A stretch of 64,000 bases of DNA from Aphanothece saxicola GSE-SYN-MK-01-06B (GTDB lineage: Bacteria; Cyanobacteriota; Cyanobacteriia; PCC-6307; Cyanobiaceae). The translations under genes were made by a program, and so were the position numbers. Under the pieces are notes generated by a model. The model searched no databases, was not told the origin of the DNA, and worked only from the letters and a program-made list of their open reading frames with translations. Where the stretch lies: assembly GCA_019359745.1 (NCBI GenBank), contig JAHHGT010000003.1:1-64000 (forward strand). Direction: 5' to 3'. Positions 8,629-17,298 of the stretch are shown piece after piece; the stretch's first letter is position 1; each line of letters begins with the position of its first letter.

Positions 8629-8670
8629 GGCGCGATGGGAACCCCGCATGCCGCGGACTCTCCCCCATCA

Positions 8671-8775
8671 TCACCCGTCCGACGGTGCGGTGGAGGTGGC
8701 CAGCATCCAGGCCCAGAGGGAGGTACAGGCTGCTCCAAAGGCGAGAAAGGCGAGAAGCAGGCGACTTGTGTCCAT
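8671..8775 (-). CDS. Micro-ORF, 34-aa single-helix peptide
   Basis: ATG at 8775 to TGA at 8671 encodes a 34-residue peptide: a short MDTSR start, one hydrophobic stretch (LLLAFLAFGAACTSLWAWMLA) and a small polar tail. The size and shape resemble small thylakoid subunits, but I could not match it to PsbN, PetN, PsaM or PsbI. An AT-rich stretch (TTTGTAAACTTTTTTATC on the minus strand) just upstream could be its promoter. It may be cotranscribed with the DUF2973 gene. Confidence 0.5.
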   Translation of the reverse strand: MDTSRLLLAFLAFGAACTSLWAWMLATSTAPSDG

Positions 8776-8882
8776 GACCCGATAAAAAAGTTTACAAATC
8801 CTAGCCGATCAGGCCGGTTTGCCTCCCCTTCCTCCTTTCCGGGGAGGTGTCTACGGTTTTGTTACTGCTGACCCTTTTCCCG

Positions 8883-10043
8883 ATGCGTTCCTCCCGCGTT
8901 CTTGCTGCGGCCGCCGCCGGGCTTGCCACGGCCACGGCGGCGGCCACAGCCACGGTCATGGCGACCTCGGCCCTGATCAGCCCGACCCTCACCCCCCCTG
9001 GCCTCGCCCAGCCGGCCGGAGCCGTGCTCGGGCGGCAATCCTTCGTGTCGGCGGCGATCCGCCGGGCGGGCCCGGCCGTGGTCACGATCGACACGGAGCG
9101 CACGGTGCAATCCGCCGGCGGCGCTGGCGGCCTGCCCCGGGGTCTGATGAACGACCCCCTGTTCCGTCAGTTCTTCGGTATCCCCCAGCAGGGGGCGCCC
9201 TCGCGGCGCACCGAGCGGGGCCAGGGCAGCGGGGTGATCCTGCAGTCCGACGGGCTGGTGCTCACCAACGCCCACGTGGTGGATCAGATCGACCGGGTGA
9301 CCGTGGGTCTGGAGAACGGCCGGCGCTATGAGGGCCGGGTCGTGGGCCTCGACAAGCTCACCGATCTGGCCGTGGTGCGGTTGGTGGGGGCGGGGCCGTG
9401 GCCCGTGGCGCCCCTGGGTAACTCCGATGCCCTGCAGGTGGGCGACTGGGCGATCGCGGTGGGCAACCCCTTCGGCCTTGATAACACCGTCACCCTGGGG
9501 ATCATCAGCAACTTGAACCGCAACGCCACCAAGCTGGGCATCACCGACAAGCGGCTGGATCTGATCCAGACCGATGCCGCCATCAACCCGGGCAACTCCG
9601 GTGGACCGCTGCTCAATGCCGATGGAGAGGTGGTGGGGATCAACACCCTGGTGCGCTCAGGGCCGGGGGCGGGGCTGGGCTTCGCCATCCCGATCAACCG
9701 CGCCCGCAGCATCGTCAATCAACTGGTGGCCACCGGTCGTGCCACCCATCCGATGATCGGCGTCGGTCTTGATGAGGTCAGGGCGGCCAGCGGCCAGGGT
9801 TCGGGTCGGGGTGCGGTCGTGGTTTCTGTGCAACCCAACGGACCAGCCGATCGGGGCGGCCTCAGGACCGGCGACGTGATCGTCGCTGCCCAGGGAACTG
9901 CGGTGAAAGATCCTTCCCAGGTGATCACGGCTGTGGAGCGGGCCGGGGTGGGAGGAACGCTCAACCTGACGGTGAACCGCCAAGGGGCGACGCTGAACCT
10001 GCGTCTCGTGCCAGGGGATATGGCTGTGTTGCGTCAGGGATGA
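8883..10043 (+). CDS. htrA: HtrA/Deg family serine protease
   Basis: Periplasmic or thylakoid-lumen quality-control protease. A signal sequence (about residues 1-35) is followed by the trypsin-like domain with triad His131 (TNAHVVD), Asp161 (LTDLAVV) and Ser239 (PGNSGGP), then one PDZ domain (about 290-380). One PDZ domain is normal for cyanobacterial HhoA/HhoB/HtrA. The start is taken at ATG 8883; a GTG at 8847 is possible. The leader has a CCTCCCC/GGGGAGG inverted repeat (8822-8847). It is divergent from the 34-aa micro-ORF. Confidence 0.93.
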   Translation: MRSSRVLAAAAAGLATATAAATATVMATSALISPTLTPPGLAQPAGAVLGRQSFVSAAIRRAGPAVVTIDTERTVQSAGGAGGLPRGLMNDPLFRQFFGIPQQGAPSRRTERGQGSGVILQSDGLVLTNAHVVDQIDRVTVGLENGRRYEGRVVGLDKLTDLAVVRLVGAGPWPVAPLGNSDALQVGDWAIAVGNPFGLDNTVTLGIISNLNRNATKLGITDKRLDLIQTDAAINPGNSGGPLLNADGEVVGINTLVRSGPGAGLGFAIPINRARSIVNQLVATGRATHPMIGVGLDEVRAASGQGSGRGAVVVSVQPNGPADRGGLRTGDVIVAAQGTAVKDPSQVITAVERAGVGGTLNLTVNRQGATLNLRLVPGDMAVLRQG

Positions 10044-10100
10044 GTGCGTGGCCCGACCCCGCCACCTCGGGGCCGGACCACGGATGGGCCTCTGGGCCGA

Positions 10101-10370
10101 TCAGAGGATGTCCATGCCTCCCTTGCCGCCCTCCGGACGCAGGGCGTCAAGCAGGCCGGCATCCACGGCGAGTTCGGTGCCGAAGCGGGCCGGTGCACCC
10201 AGTTGCTGCCGCATGACCCACTGGGTGGCCGCCTTCTGGCTCTGCCAGGCCTGCAGCAATTGCTTGGCCAGACCCCGCAGGGCCTGCGGATCGCCAGTGG
10301 CGTCGATGGCCCGGGTCATCCGCTCAAGCTCGAATTTCTGACCGAGGCTGAGGGCGAGGGGTTCGGACAT
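10101..10370 (-). CDS. NblA-like small helical protein
   Basis: The 89-residue protein begins MSEPLALSLGQKFELERM and continues with two amphipathic helices (PQALRGLAKQLLQAWQSQKAATQWVMRQ). The spacing of LSxxQxFxL, then a helical stretch ending in xxMRQ, resembles NblA, the small adaptor that triggers phycobilisome degradation. The similarity is by eye and the protein is about 30 residues longer than NblA, so this is an inference. Otherwise it is a conserved hypothetical. It has its own ATG and no close partner gene. Confidence 0.65.
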   Translation of the reverse strand: MSEPLALSLGQKFELERMTRAIDATGDPQALRGLAKQLLQAWQSQKAATQWVMRQQLGAPARFGTELAVDAGLLDALRPEGGKGGMDIL

Positions 10371-10545
10371 GGTGGGAGGCGCGATGGGGCGTTTCTGACC
10401 GGCCCAAAGCTACAAACTGTTTCAAGGTGTCACGTAGCGGCTGTTACCGTGCCTAGGCCCCGGTCAGGAAATCCGCTCAACATCCGGACAGGCAGGCTCC
10501 CGGGCCAGGCCCCCCGCCGGGTCCTGCTCCGGGAGCCTGCTCCGA

Positions 10546-10710
10546 TCAGTGGCGCTCGCGCAGTTCTTCCACGCAGCGGGTGACGCACTCCCCATCCTCC
10601 AGGGAGCAGGTGGTGATGCACTCGAAGTACACCTCCATCGCATCGTTGGCGCTGACCGATTCCTCACGCTCGGCGGTCCAACCGTCGGTGACGACGTTCT
10701 GGATGGTCAT
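10546..10710 (-). CDS. 54-aa four-cysteine mini-protein
   Basis: The frame from ATG 10710 to TGA 10546 encodes MTIQNVVTDGWTAEREES..., ending with two CxxxC pairs (CITTC and CVTRC, seven residues apart) and RERH. The acidic N-terminal half and the helix-like C-terminal half with four cysteines suggest a small metal-binding or disulfide hairpin. It is too short for routine ORF calling but has a clean start, consistent codon use and lies in an otherwise empty gap. No function is known. Confidence 0.6.
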   Translation of the reverse strand: MTIQNVVTDGWTAEREESVSANDAMEVYFECITTCSLEDGECVTRCVEELRERH

Positions 10711-10821
10711 CGCTGCTCCTGGATGGGTGACCCTGTCAGCCTATGCACACAGAACCCACGGCACCAGAGAAATGAGTCTTCCTGCCTAGGGAACGATGAA
10801 GTTGTATTTTCTTTGGCCCCG

Positions 10822-12561
10822 TCAGCCGCCGCCGGCGGCCGTGCCCCCGGCTTTCGCGGCCGACTTGGCCCGCTGTTTCTGCCGCTGTTCCTGACGCTTG
10901 GCGGCCAGCTTCTGCTCCTGTTCCAGCCGCTCGCGCTCCTCGGCCTCCTCGCGTTTCTTCTCCTGGTAGTAGGCGTAGTCACCGCGGTAGAGCACCAGTT
11001 CGCCGTCGCGCACCTCCACGATGCGGTTGGCCACCCGGCCGATGAAGAAGCGGTCGTGGGAGACCAGCAGGGCCGCCCCCTCGTAGGCCATCAGGGCTTC
11101 CTCCAACATCTGTTTGGCGGGGATGTCGAGGTGGTTGGTGGGCTCATCGAGCACCAGCAGGTTGCAGGGAGTGAGCAGCATCAGGGCCAGCGCCAGCCGG
11201 GCTTTCTCCCCGCCACTCAGCTTTTCCACCGGCTTGAAGACCGAATCGTTGCTGAAGCCGAAGCTGCCCAGCATGGAGCGCACCTGGGTCTGGGTCCAGT
11301 CGGGAACGGCTTCGAACAGGGTGTCGATCACCGATTTGGCCAGATCCAGGGCCTCGGCCTGGTTCTGCTCGAAGTAACCCGCCACCACGTGGTGTTCCCC
11401 CAGGCCCGCCTGGCCCTCGAGGGGAATCTCGTAGCCCATCACCAGCCGCAGCAGGGTGGATTTGCCGGCACCGTTCGGGCCGACGAAGGCGATCCGATCG
11501 CCACGCTCGACCTCCAGGTTCGCCCCCAGAAACAGAATCTGATCGTCGTAGCCGTGGGTGAGGTTCTCGATCGCCGCCACCACCCGGCCCGAGCGGGGGG
11601 CGGGGGGAAAGGAGAACCGCGGCCCGCCCACAGACTCCAGCGGCGCCTCGATCCGCTCCACCTTCTCCAGCAGCTTCTCGCGGCTCTTGGCCTGGGTGCT
11701 GCGCGTCGCACTGGCCCGGAAGCGGTCGATGTAGGCCTGCTGGCTGCTCAGTTCCTTCTGCTGGCGCTCGAACGCCGCCTGGCCGGCCTCCCGCTCCAGG
11801 GCCTTCAGTTCGAGATGCTGGCTGTAGTTGCCCAGGTAGGTCCGCGAGACGCCGCGCTCCGTCTCGACGATCTGGTTGCAGACCCGATCGAGAAAGGCCC
11901 GGTCGTGGCTGATCACCACCAGGGGAACGGTCTGATCCACCAGATAACTCTCCAGCCACTGGATCGTTTCGACGTCCAGGTGGTTGGTGGGTTCGTCGAG
12001 GAGCAGCAGATCCGGCTCCTGCAGAAGGATCTTGCCCAGGGCGATGCGCATCTGCCAGCCGCCGGAATAGTCCCCCACGACCCGCTCGGCTGTCTCGGGG
12101 GTGAAGCCGATGCTGGGCAGCAGCTTGTCGATGCGGGCGTCGAGCTCGTAGCCGTGCAGGGCCTCGAATCGGCTCTGCAGCTGGCCGAGTTCGTCGATCA
12201 GCCGGTCGAGCAGGGCCGGATCGGCGGCGGCCTCCTCGGTGGCCATCGCCTCCTCCACCAGCCTCTGACGGTTGAGCACCTCGGCGGCCTCACCGAAGGC
12301 CTGGAAGAGTTCCTGGCGGACGCTACGGGCGAGGTCGACATCGAACTCCTGCTGCAGGTAGGCGATGCGGGGATCTCCCTGGCGCACCACCTGGCCGCTG
12401 GTCGGTTCCTCCAGACCGGCGATGATGCGCATCTGGGTCGATTTCCCAGCACCGTTGACCCCCACCAGGCCGATCCGGTCCCCCGCCTTCACCTCCCAGG
12501 TGATGTCCTTGAGCACCTCACCGGTGGGATAGATCTTGCCGATGCGTTCAAGGCGCAGCAC
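10822..12561 (-). CDS. ABC-F family ATPase (ribosome-associated type)
   Basis: ABC-F proteins have two ABC domains on one chain and no membrane part; characterised members act on the ribosome. Walker A motifs (GVNGAGKST and GPNGAGKST), signature motifs (YSGGWQMR and LSGGEKAR) and two DEPTNHLD Walker B blocks are visible. A charged linker of about 80 residues joins the domains and the C-terminus is a Glu/Lys/Gln-rich coiled tail. I place the start at GTG 12561 ([14 protein letters not shown]); the longer frame begins at a TTG and overlaps a divergent gene. Confidence 0.92.
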   Translation of the reverse strand: MLRLERIGKIYPTGEVLKDITWEVKAGDRIGLVGVNGAGKSTQMRIIAGLEEPTSGQVVRQGDPRIAYLQQEFDVDLARSVRQELFQAFGEAAEVLNRQRLVEEAMATEEAAADPALLDRLIDELGQLQSRFEALHGYELDARIDKLLPSIGFTPETAERVVGDYSGGWQMRIALGKILLQEPDLLLLDEPTNHLDVETIQWLESYLVDQTVPLVVISHDRAFLDRVCNQIVETERGVSRTYLGNYSQHLELKALEREAGQAAFERQQKELSSQQAYIDRFRASATRSTQAKSREKLLEKVERIEAPLESVGGPRFSFPPAPRSGRVVAAIENLTHGYDDQILFLGANLEVERGDRIAFVGPNGAGKSTLLRLVMGYEIPLEGQAGLGEHHVVAGYFEQNQAEALDLAKSVIDTLFEAVPDWTQTQVRSMLGSFGFSNDSVFKPVEKLSGGEKARLALALMLLTPCNLLVLDEPTNHLDIPAKQMLEEALMAYEGAALLVSHDRFFIGRVANRIVEVRDGELVLYRGDYAYYQEKKREEAEERERLEQEQKLAAKRQEQRQKQRAKSAAKAGGTAAGGG

Positions 12562-12646
12562 GGAGCGAAAGGCGGTCGCGGTGTGCGCATCATCCCCTGC
12601 CGGGGCGTCCTGCAGACTGACGAATGGGTCCGGTCGCGTCGTCAGA

Positions 12647-12973
12647 ATGATCAAGCGCCTCGAGCAGATCGCCGCCCTGGTGGTGGCGGCGGGCCTGGCG
12701 CTGACGAGCTACTGGCTGTTCTTCAGCTGGGCCCAGGGGGGGGGCTCCCAGCGTCGCGAACAGCCGCGCAAGCCCCAGCAGGAGGGACGCCGTTTTCCGG
12801 CTTCAGAGGCCGCCCCGGGCCTTGATCAGCCACTGCTTGGTGGCGCCGTCATCGAGGCCGGCCAGATGGGCCTTGACCTCCTCCGGGCTGACCGGCAGGC
12901 CCGCCTGCTCGCCAAGGGCGACAATTCTGTCGAGGGCTCCGCTCGGATCCTGCAGGGCCTGGCGGAACAGTGA
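12647..12973 (+). CDS. Single-helix membrane protein with antisense tail
   Basis: ATG 12647 starts MIKRLEQIAALVVAAGLALTSYWLFFSW, a clear N-terminal transmembrane helix, followed by a basic, Gln-rich segment. From about residue 53 the frame runs antisense to the Nif11-type gene until TGA at 12973, which suggests that the ancestral stop was nearer and has been lost. The N-terminal half looks like a genuine conserved small protein. It diverges from the ABC-F gene with an 85-base gap. Confidence 0.6.
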   Translation: MIKRLEQIAALVVAAGLALTSYWLFFSWAQGGGSQRREQPRKPQQEGRRFPASEAAPGLDQPLLGGAVIEAGQMGLDLLRADRQARLLAKGDNSVEGSARILQGLAEQ

Positions 12974-13048
12974 CTGGGTGAGCTCCCCGTCGGTGCTGAT
13001 GCGTCCGTAGAGCTCTGCGGCGTTGCTGGTGGCGTTGCTGGTGGTCAT
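12803..13048 (-). CDS. Nif11 family protein
   Basis: The 81-residue protein shows the Nif11 pattern: an N-terminal helix (AAELYGRISTDGELTQSLFRQAL), DPSGALDRIVALGEQAGLPVSPEEVKAHLAGL and a C-terminal DDGATKQWLIKARGGL. Nif11 domains occur as stand-alone proteins of unknown role and as leaders of prochlorosin-type lanthipeptides. Here there is no Cys-rich core peptide and no lanthipeptide synthetase nearby, so this is a stand-alone Nif11 protein. It overlaps the 3' end of the convergent membrane-protein frame. Confidence 0.85.
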   Translation of the reverse strand: MTTSNATSNAAELYGRISTDGELTQSLFRQALQDPSGALDRIVALGEQAGLPVSPEEVKAHLAGLDDGATKQWLIKARGGL

Positions 13049-13149
13049 CCTGGCCGGGATTCTTACCTGACCTTATGGGCTGGGGGCCATTGGCGCAGCC
13101 CCCTGGGGGTGGAACGTCAGGGGTGATGGGGAGTGGCGAAGGGGGCGGC

Positions 13150-13458
13150 TCAGGCGGCCTGCGGGCTGGGGTCCTCCTCGGCGCCGCTGGCGGAGGCGTC
13201 TTCCATGCTGCGGGCATCGAGACAGAGCACCTTGCGCAGCTGGGCGTAGTTGGCGGCCAGGGACTGGCGTCCCTCCTGCTGGGCGCCGAACTCGGCCCGC
13301 TGCAGCACGTGGTGCAGGTGGGTGAGCAGGTAGGTGCTGATCACGGCCGACACCAGCACATCGCTGCGTTCCGCCGTGCTGCGTCGCCGGCTCTGGCGGC
13401 TCTTGGGCTGCAGAGGGGTTTCTGAACCGGTGGGACGGGACTGGGTGGAGCGGGCCAT
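13150..13458 (-). CDS. Conserved hypothetical protein, 102 aa
   Basis: A disordered, Ser/Arg-rich N-terminus (about 30 residues) precedes a helical region (ERSDVLVSAVISTYLLTHLHHVLQRAEFGAQQEG...LRKVLCLDARSMED) and an acidic tail. ATG at 13458 is the only good start. It lies 101 bases upstream of the Nif11 gene on the same strand and diverges from the ribbon-helix-helix regulator. No family recognised. Confidence 0.65.
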   Translation of the reverse strand: MARSTQSRPTGSETPLQPKSRQSRRRSTAERSDVLVSAVISTYLLTHLHHVLQRAEFGAQQEGRQSLAANYAQLRKVLCLDARSMEDASASGAEEDPSPQAA

Positions 13459-13596
13459 GGCGGAAGCGGCCGTTGGGCCGTCGGAGGGGACGGGGGTGGG
13501 TGGAGCAGGTGGGCTTGGGCCTGGGTGTGTGCCTGGTGGGGGATTCCGGGAGGGGGCCGGAAGGATTCACAACCCTACTTTTGGATACTACCCATG

Positions 13597-13607
13597 ACAG
13601 TCACTGT
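13597..13607. promoter_or_regulatory. Palindrome ACAGT-C-ACTGT, possible operator
   Basis: A perfect 5-1-5 inverted repeat lies in a short AT-richer stretch between the 102-aa gene and the ribbon-helix-helix gene, 65 bases upstream of the preferred GTG start. Autoregulation through such a repeat is common for ribbon-helix-helix proteins, but the link is an inference. Confidence 0.35.
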
Positions 13608-13671
13608 ACACTTTTTCCTATCTCGCCGTACCCCGACGGCAGCCGCTCGCCGGCACCCACCCAGAGGCACC

Positions 13672-14004
13672 GTGCCGACCCGCCAGACCTCCTCCAGCGG
13701 CAAGCCCAAGTCGCCGCGGATCCAGGTCGTCCTGCCGGAGGAGCTCTGCGCCCGCCTCGCCGCCCTGGCGGAAAGCGAGTCGCGCACGGTCAGCAACATG
13801 GCCAAGGTGCTGATCCAGCAGGGGGTGGAACGGCTTGAGCAGCTGCAGCGACCCGCCGCGCCCGCCCAGGTGCCCTACCCGAGTGGGCCGGCGGCCGCCG
13901 ATCGTTTCCGCCGTGAGCTCGAACAGCAGGAACAGGGCGGCACCCGGCGGCTGCGCGGGGCGCCACGCCGGCTGCGCCTGCGCCAGCCCCCCCTATCCCC
14001 CTGA
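13672..14004 (+). CDS. Ribbon-helix-helix (CopG-like) DNA-binding protein
   Basis: The core PRIQVVLPEELCARLAALAESESRTVSNMAKVLIQQGVERL is a typical ribbon-helix-helix fold: one beta strand and two helices, with Ser/Thr before the second helix. I prefer the GTG at 13672 (VPTRQTSSSGKPKSPRI); an ATG at 13594 in the same frame would add a poorly conserved stretch. The C-terminal 60 residues are Pro/Arg-rich and probably disordered. Its 3' end overlaps the end of the convergent anmK by 12 bases. Its DNA target is unknown. Confidence 0.72.
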   Translation: MPTRQTSSSGKPKSPRIQVVLPEELCARLAALAESESRTVSNMAKVLIQQGVERLEQLQRPAAPAQVPYPSGPAAADRFRRELEQQEQGGTRRLRGAPRRLRLRQPPLSP

Positions 14005-15132
14005 GGGGGGAGGCACGGCCATCACGCCCAGTACCGCAGCCCGGCGGGCTCCGGTGACCGAGGGCAGCGACCCCGGGTGGCCCCGCCAGCGCCACCAGGC
14101 CAGCAGGGCAAAGGCCAGGGCTTCCCGCTGGTCATCGGCAATGCCATGGCCGGCAAGACGGCGCACAGCCATGCCGCGGCAACGACGCTGCAGCTGTTCC
14201 ATCAGGAAGCCATTGCGGGTGCCGCCTCCGGCCACCAGCAGCTCCAGGGGGCGGGGACCCCGGGCCAGGTCCTGGCCCACCACCGCCGCACTGAAGGCCG
14301 TCAGGGTGGCCAGGGCATCGGCCGGATCCACATCGGTGCCGAGCTCCGCCAGGCGCCGATCCAGATCGGCGGCCCCGAACAGCTCGCGGCCGGTGGATTT
14401 GGGCGGCGGTGCCTGGAGGTAGGGCTCCCGTAGCCACTGCTGCAGCCGCCCCTCGTCGATGCGGCCCTGCCGTGCCCAGGCTCCGTCGGCATCGAAGTGC
14501 AGGCGCCCATCGCTGAAGCGGGCCACCGCCAGATCCAGCAAGGTGTTGGCCGGGCCGCAGTCCCAGCCCTGCACCGGGGCGTTGCGGTCGGGTCCCGTGG
14601 GTGGGGGGAGCAGGGTGAGGTTGGCGATGCCGCCGAGGTTGAGCAGGGCCCGCCAGCCGCCGATCCTGCCCAGCAGGGCGGCATCGGTGGCCGGCACCAG
14701 CGGCGCGCCATGGCCGCCGAGGGCCAGATCGACGCTGCGGAAGTCGAAGACCACCGGCCTTCCCAGCAGTTCCGCCAGCAACGGCCCCTGCAGCAGTTGC
14801 CAGCTGGCCCCGCGACGCTCCCCCTCTGGTGGACGGTGCCAGAGGGTCTGCCCGTGGCAGCCCACCAGCTCGGCGCGGCCGTCCGGATCGCAGGCCCGGG
14901 CCGCCACGGCCTGGTGCTCGGTGAGGTCTTCGGCCAGGGTCAGCCAGGCGTCGGCGTCCAGGGGCCTGCCCTGGCCGACGGCCACCAGGCGCTCGCGCAG
15001 GTCCGGTGGGTAGGGGCTGTGGGCGCCCGCGAGGATCCGCCAGCGGGGCCGGGCGGAACGGCCCGCCAGGCGCACCAGCACCGCGTCCACCCCGTCGGCG
15101 CTGGTGCCGCTCATCAGGCCCAGCACCCGCAT
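13993..15132 (-). CDS. anmK: Anhydro-N-acetylmuramic acid kinase
   Basis: AnmK phosphorylates 1,6-anhydro-MurNAc from peptidoglycan turnover, feeding cell-wall recycling. The 379-residue protein begins MRVLGLMSGTSADGVDAVLVRL, the family signature, and has GCHGQTLWH, NLGGIANLT, WDCGPANTLLD and LLVAGGGTRNGFLM in the expected order. ATG at 15132 lies five bases after the ktrA stop, so it is probably the last gene of the series that starts with NDH-2. Confidence 0.94.
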   Translation of the reverse strand: MRVLGLMSGTSADGVDAVLVRLAGRSARPRWRILAGAHSPYPPDLRERLVAVGQGRPLDADAWLTLAEDLTEHQAVAARACDPDGRAELVGCHGQTLWHRPPEGERRGASWQLLQGPLLAELLGRPVVFDFRSVDLALGGHGAPLVPATDAALLGRIGGWRALLNLGGIANLTLLPPPTGPDRNAPVQGWDCGPANTLLDLAVARFSDGRLHFDADGAWARQGRIDEGRLQQWLREPYLQAPPPKSTGRELFGAADLDRRLAELGTDVDPADALATLTAFSAAVVGQDLARGPRPLELLVAGGGTRNGFLMEQLQRRCRGMAVRRLAGHGIADDQREALAFALLAWWRWRGHPGSLPSVTGARRAAVLGVMAVPPPSGG

Positions 15133-15137
15133 GCCTG

Positions 15138-15842
15138 TCAGTGGGAAGGCAGGGCTTCGAGGGCTTCGCTGCTGCCCATCACCACCAGCAGCTCGGAGGC
15201 GTTGAGCACATGGGAGGCGGGTGGGTTGACCGTGAGCTGGTTGGAGGGGCCGGCGGCCAGCACGCTGACGTTGTAGTTCTTGCGCAGATTCAGATCCCGC
15301 AGCGACTGGCCGACGAAGGAGCCCGGAACCTTGATCTCCTCGATGCTGTTGCGGTCATCGAGGCGGAGGCGCTCCAGCAGGTTGGGTCGGACCAGTTCCA
15401 TGCCCAGCCGTGTTCCCTGCATCTTCGAAGGGAAGACCACCTTGTCGGCGCCGACTCGGCGCAGCATCTTTTCGTGCAGGTCGCTGGTGGCCCTGGCGAT
15501 CACCTGCCGGACCCGGCTGCCTTCACCGTCCCTGACGATCAGGGTGGCGGTGATGCTGGCGCCGATCGGTTCGCTGATCGCGACCACCACCGTGCCCACG
15601 TCGAGGGCACCGGCGGCGCGCAGGGCTTCCTCGTCGGTGCAGTCCACGACGCGGGCCTCGATGGCGGTGTCCATCTGGCGCAGCTCATCGATGGCCCGCT
15701 GGTTGTTGTCGATCGCCAGCACCTCGGCCCCATGGCGAAGCAGCTCCTTGCAGACGGCACTGCCGAAGCGTCCCACGCCGATCACGGCGTAGCTGTTGGA
15801 GGTGTCGGCCTCGTTGCCCTGCCATTGCCACCACTGATTCAT
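15138..15842 (-). CDS. ktrA: KtrA/TrkA-type potassium uptake regulatory subunit
   Basis: KtrA is a cytoplasmic RCK protein that binds nucleotides and gates the KtrB potassium channel. The 234-residue product has a Rossmann nucleotide site (YAVIGVGRFGSAVCKELL, about residues 18-35, with acidic residue in AEVLAIDNN), then an RCK_C domain (residues about 145-225). The ATG at 15842 (MNQWWQWQ) is preferred over an upstream extension that overlaps ktrB. It lies 76 bases downstream of ktrB. Confidence 0.92.
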   Translation of the reverse strand: MNQWWQWQGNEADTSNSYAVIGVGRFGSAVCKELLRHGAEVLAIDNNQRAIDELRQMDTAIEARVVDCTDEEALRAAGALDVGTVVVAISEPIGASITATLIVRDGEGSRVRQVIARATSDLHEKMLRRVGADKVVFPSKMQGTRLGMELVRPNLLERLRLDDRNSIEEIKVPGSFVGQSLRDLNLRKNYNVSVLAAGPSNQLTVNPPASHVLNASELLVVMGSSEALEALPSH

Positions 15843-15918
15843 GGGACCAACGTCGAAAGAGTCATGGATGAAGCAGGGGGCAAGGGGCTTCGGTGCGCGG
15901 GGACAGCAGAGCCGGAGG

Positions 15919-17298
15919 TCAGATGTACAGCTCTTCGCGGGGATAACCCACACGATTCTGGGGCCGGCTGCCATAGACGGCCGAAAGCAGAAGGAGAATA
16001 CCGATCCGGCCCACGAACATGCCGATCATCAGCACCAGCTGCCCCCACCTGTTGAGCTGGCTGGTGACGCCGACGTCAAGGCCCACGGTGCCGAAAGCGG
16101 ACACGCAGGTGAACAGTTTTTCCAGGAAGGTGAAGGCCTCACTCCCCGGGGTTCCGGCGGTGGTGTTGCCCAGGCCCAGCAACAGCGCCATCAACAGAAT
16201 GAACAGGCCTGAGCCGAGGGTGACGCCCACGGCCTTGAGGATCACCTTGAGGGGGATCTCCCGGTTCCTCACCACGACTTCGTCATGGCCGCGCAGGGTG
16301 GAACGGGTGGCGGCGATCAGGGCCGCGAAGGTGGTGGTCTTGATGCCGCCACCGGTTCCACCGGGGCTGGCGCCGATGAACATCAAAATGATCATCAACA
16401 GGATGCCTGAGTCGGAGATGGTCTCGAGGCTGATCGGAATGGTGTTGAAACCGGCGGTTCGGGTGCTGATCGACTGGAACAGGGTGACCTGGAGTTTGTC
16501 CCAGAACCCCATCCGACCCACCAGTTCCTCGGTGGCGAAGTGTTCGGTGAAGATCAGACCCACGGCCCCCACCACGATCAGCACAATGGTGGTGCGAATC
16601 ACCAGCCGGGTGTGCAGGCTGAGGCGGCGGATGCGATCCAGGCGGAAGCGGTTCACCCAGATGTCGTTGGTGACGCGCCAGCCGATGCCGCCCATGACGA
16701 TGAGCAGACCAATCACCCCGTTGACGACAGGCTGACTCTGATAACCCACCAGACTGTCGCGCCAGAGCCCGAAGCCGGCATTGTTGTAAGCGCTGATGCA
16801 GTGAAACAGGGAGGCCCAGAGTCGCTGGCCTTTGTCGGGGATATCGGTGAAGCCGAAGTTGTAGAGAATCAGGGTGCCGATCCCGATCACGATGGCGGCG
16901 ATCAGCAGAATCTGGTTCAGGGTGGGGCCGATGCCGCCGACACCGAAATCGTCCAGGGCGCGCCCCTTGTCGAGGCGTTGGCGCAGACCCGAGCGGCCCT
17001 GGACGAAGCCCTGAAGAAAGGTGGTGATGGCCATCAACCCAAGGCCACCGGTGAGAATCAGCCCGGCCAGGGTGACCTGGCCGAGAAAGGTGAGTTCGGC
17101 GCCCACGTCGACGATCGACAGACCCGTGACGGTGATGGCGGAGGTGACGGTGAAGAGGGCCTCCCAGAGGCCCACCTCATCGCTGGAGCAGAGCGGGCTC
17201 GCCAACAGCAGTGTGCCGAAAGCGATCACCAGAGCACCGGTGACAACCGTGAACTGCGGCACCGTCAGACGGTGCCGCCAACTCTGCAGCCGCTTCAT
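15919..17298 (-). CDS. ktrB: KtrB-type Na+-dependent K+ transporter subunit
   Basis: KtrB forms the membrane pore for potassium uptake with KtrA, important for osmotic and pH response. The 459-residue protein has the four pore-helix repeats with the selectivity glycine visible in each: SAITVTGLS, SAYNNAGFG, STRTAGFN and SAFGTVGLD. The gating-loop sequence GASPGGTGGGIKTTT is present. Its ATG overlaps the peroxiredoxin stop by four bases (ATGA), so translation is coupled to the upstream genes. Confidence 0.95.
   Translation of the reverse strand: MKRLQSWRHRLTVPQFTVVTGALVIAFGTLLLASPLCSSDEVGLWEALFTVTSAITVTGLSIVDVGAELTFLGQVTLAGLILTGGLGLMAITTFLQGFVQGRSGLRQRLDKGRALDDFGVGGIGPTLNQILLIAAIVIGIGTLILYNFGFTDIPDKGQRLWASLFHCISAYNNAGFGLWRDSLVGYQSQPVVNGVIGLLIVMGGIGWRVTNDIWVNRFRLDRIRRLSLHTRLVIRTTIVLIVVGAVGLIFTEHFATEELVGRMGFWDKLQVTLFQSISTRTAGFNTIPISLETISDSGILLMIILMFIGASPGGTGGGIKTTTFAALIAATRSTLRGHDEVVVRNREIPLKVILKAVGVTLGSGLFILLMALLLGLGNTTAGTPGSEAFTFLEKLFTCVSAFGTVGLDVGVTSQLNRWGQLVLMIGMFVGRIGILLLLSAVYGSRPQNRVGYPREELYI

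Noticed and set aside
10492-10540. Long inverted repeat GCAGGCTCCCGG/CCGGGAGCCTGC as terminator
   Set aside because: The arms are perfect but the loop is about 25 bases and no T tract follows on the minus strand; it may be a structured 3' end but I cannot call a terminator.
12562-12654. N-terminal extension of the ABC-F gene from TTG 12654
   Set aside because: The extra 31 residues precede the normal start of the first ABC domain and would overlap the divergent membrane-protein gene.
12803-13048. Nif11 gene as a lanthipeptide (prochlorosin) precursor
   Set aside because: It has no Cys/Ser/Thr-rich core after the leader and no LanM-type enzyme in the window.
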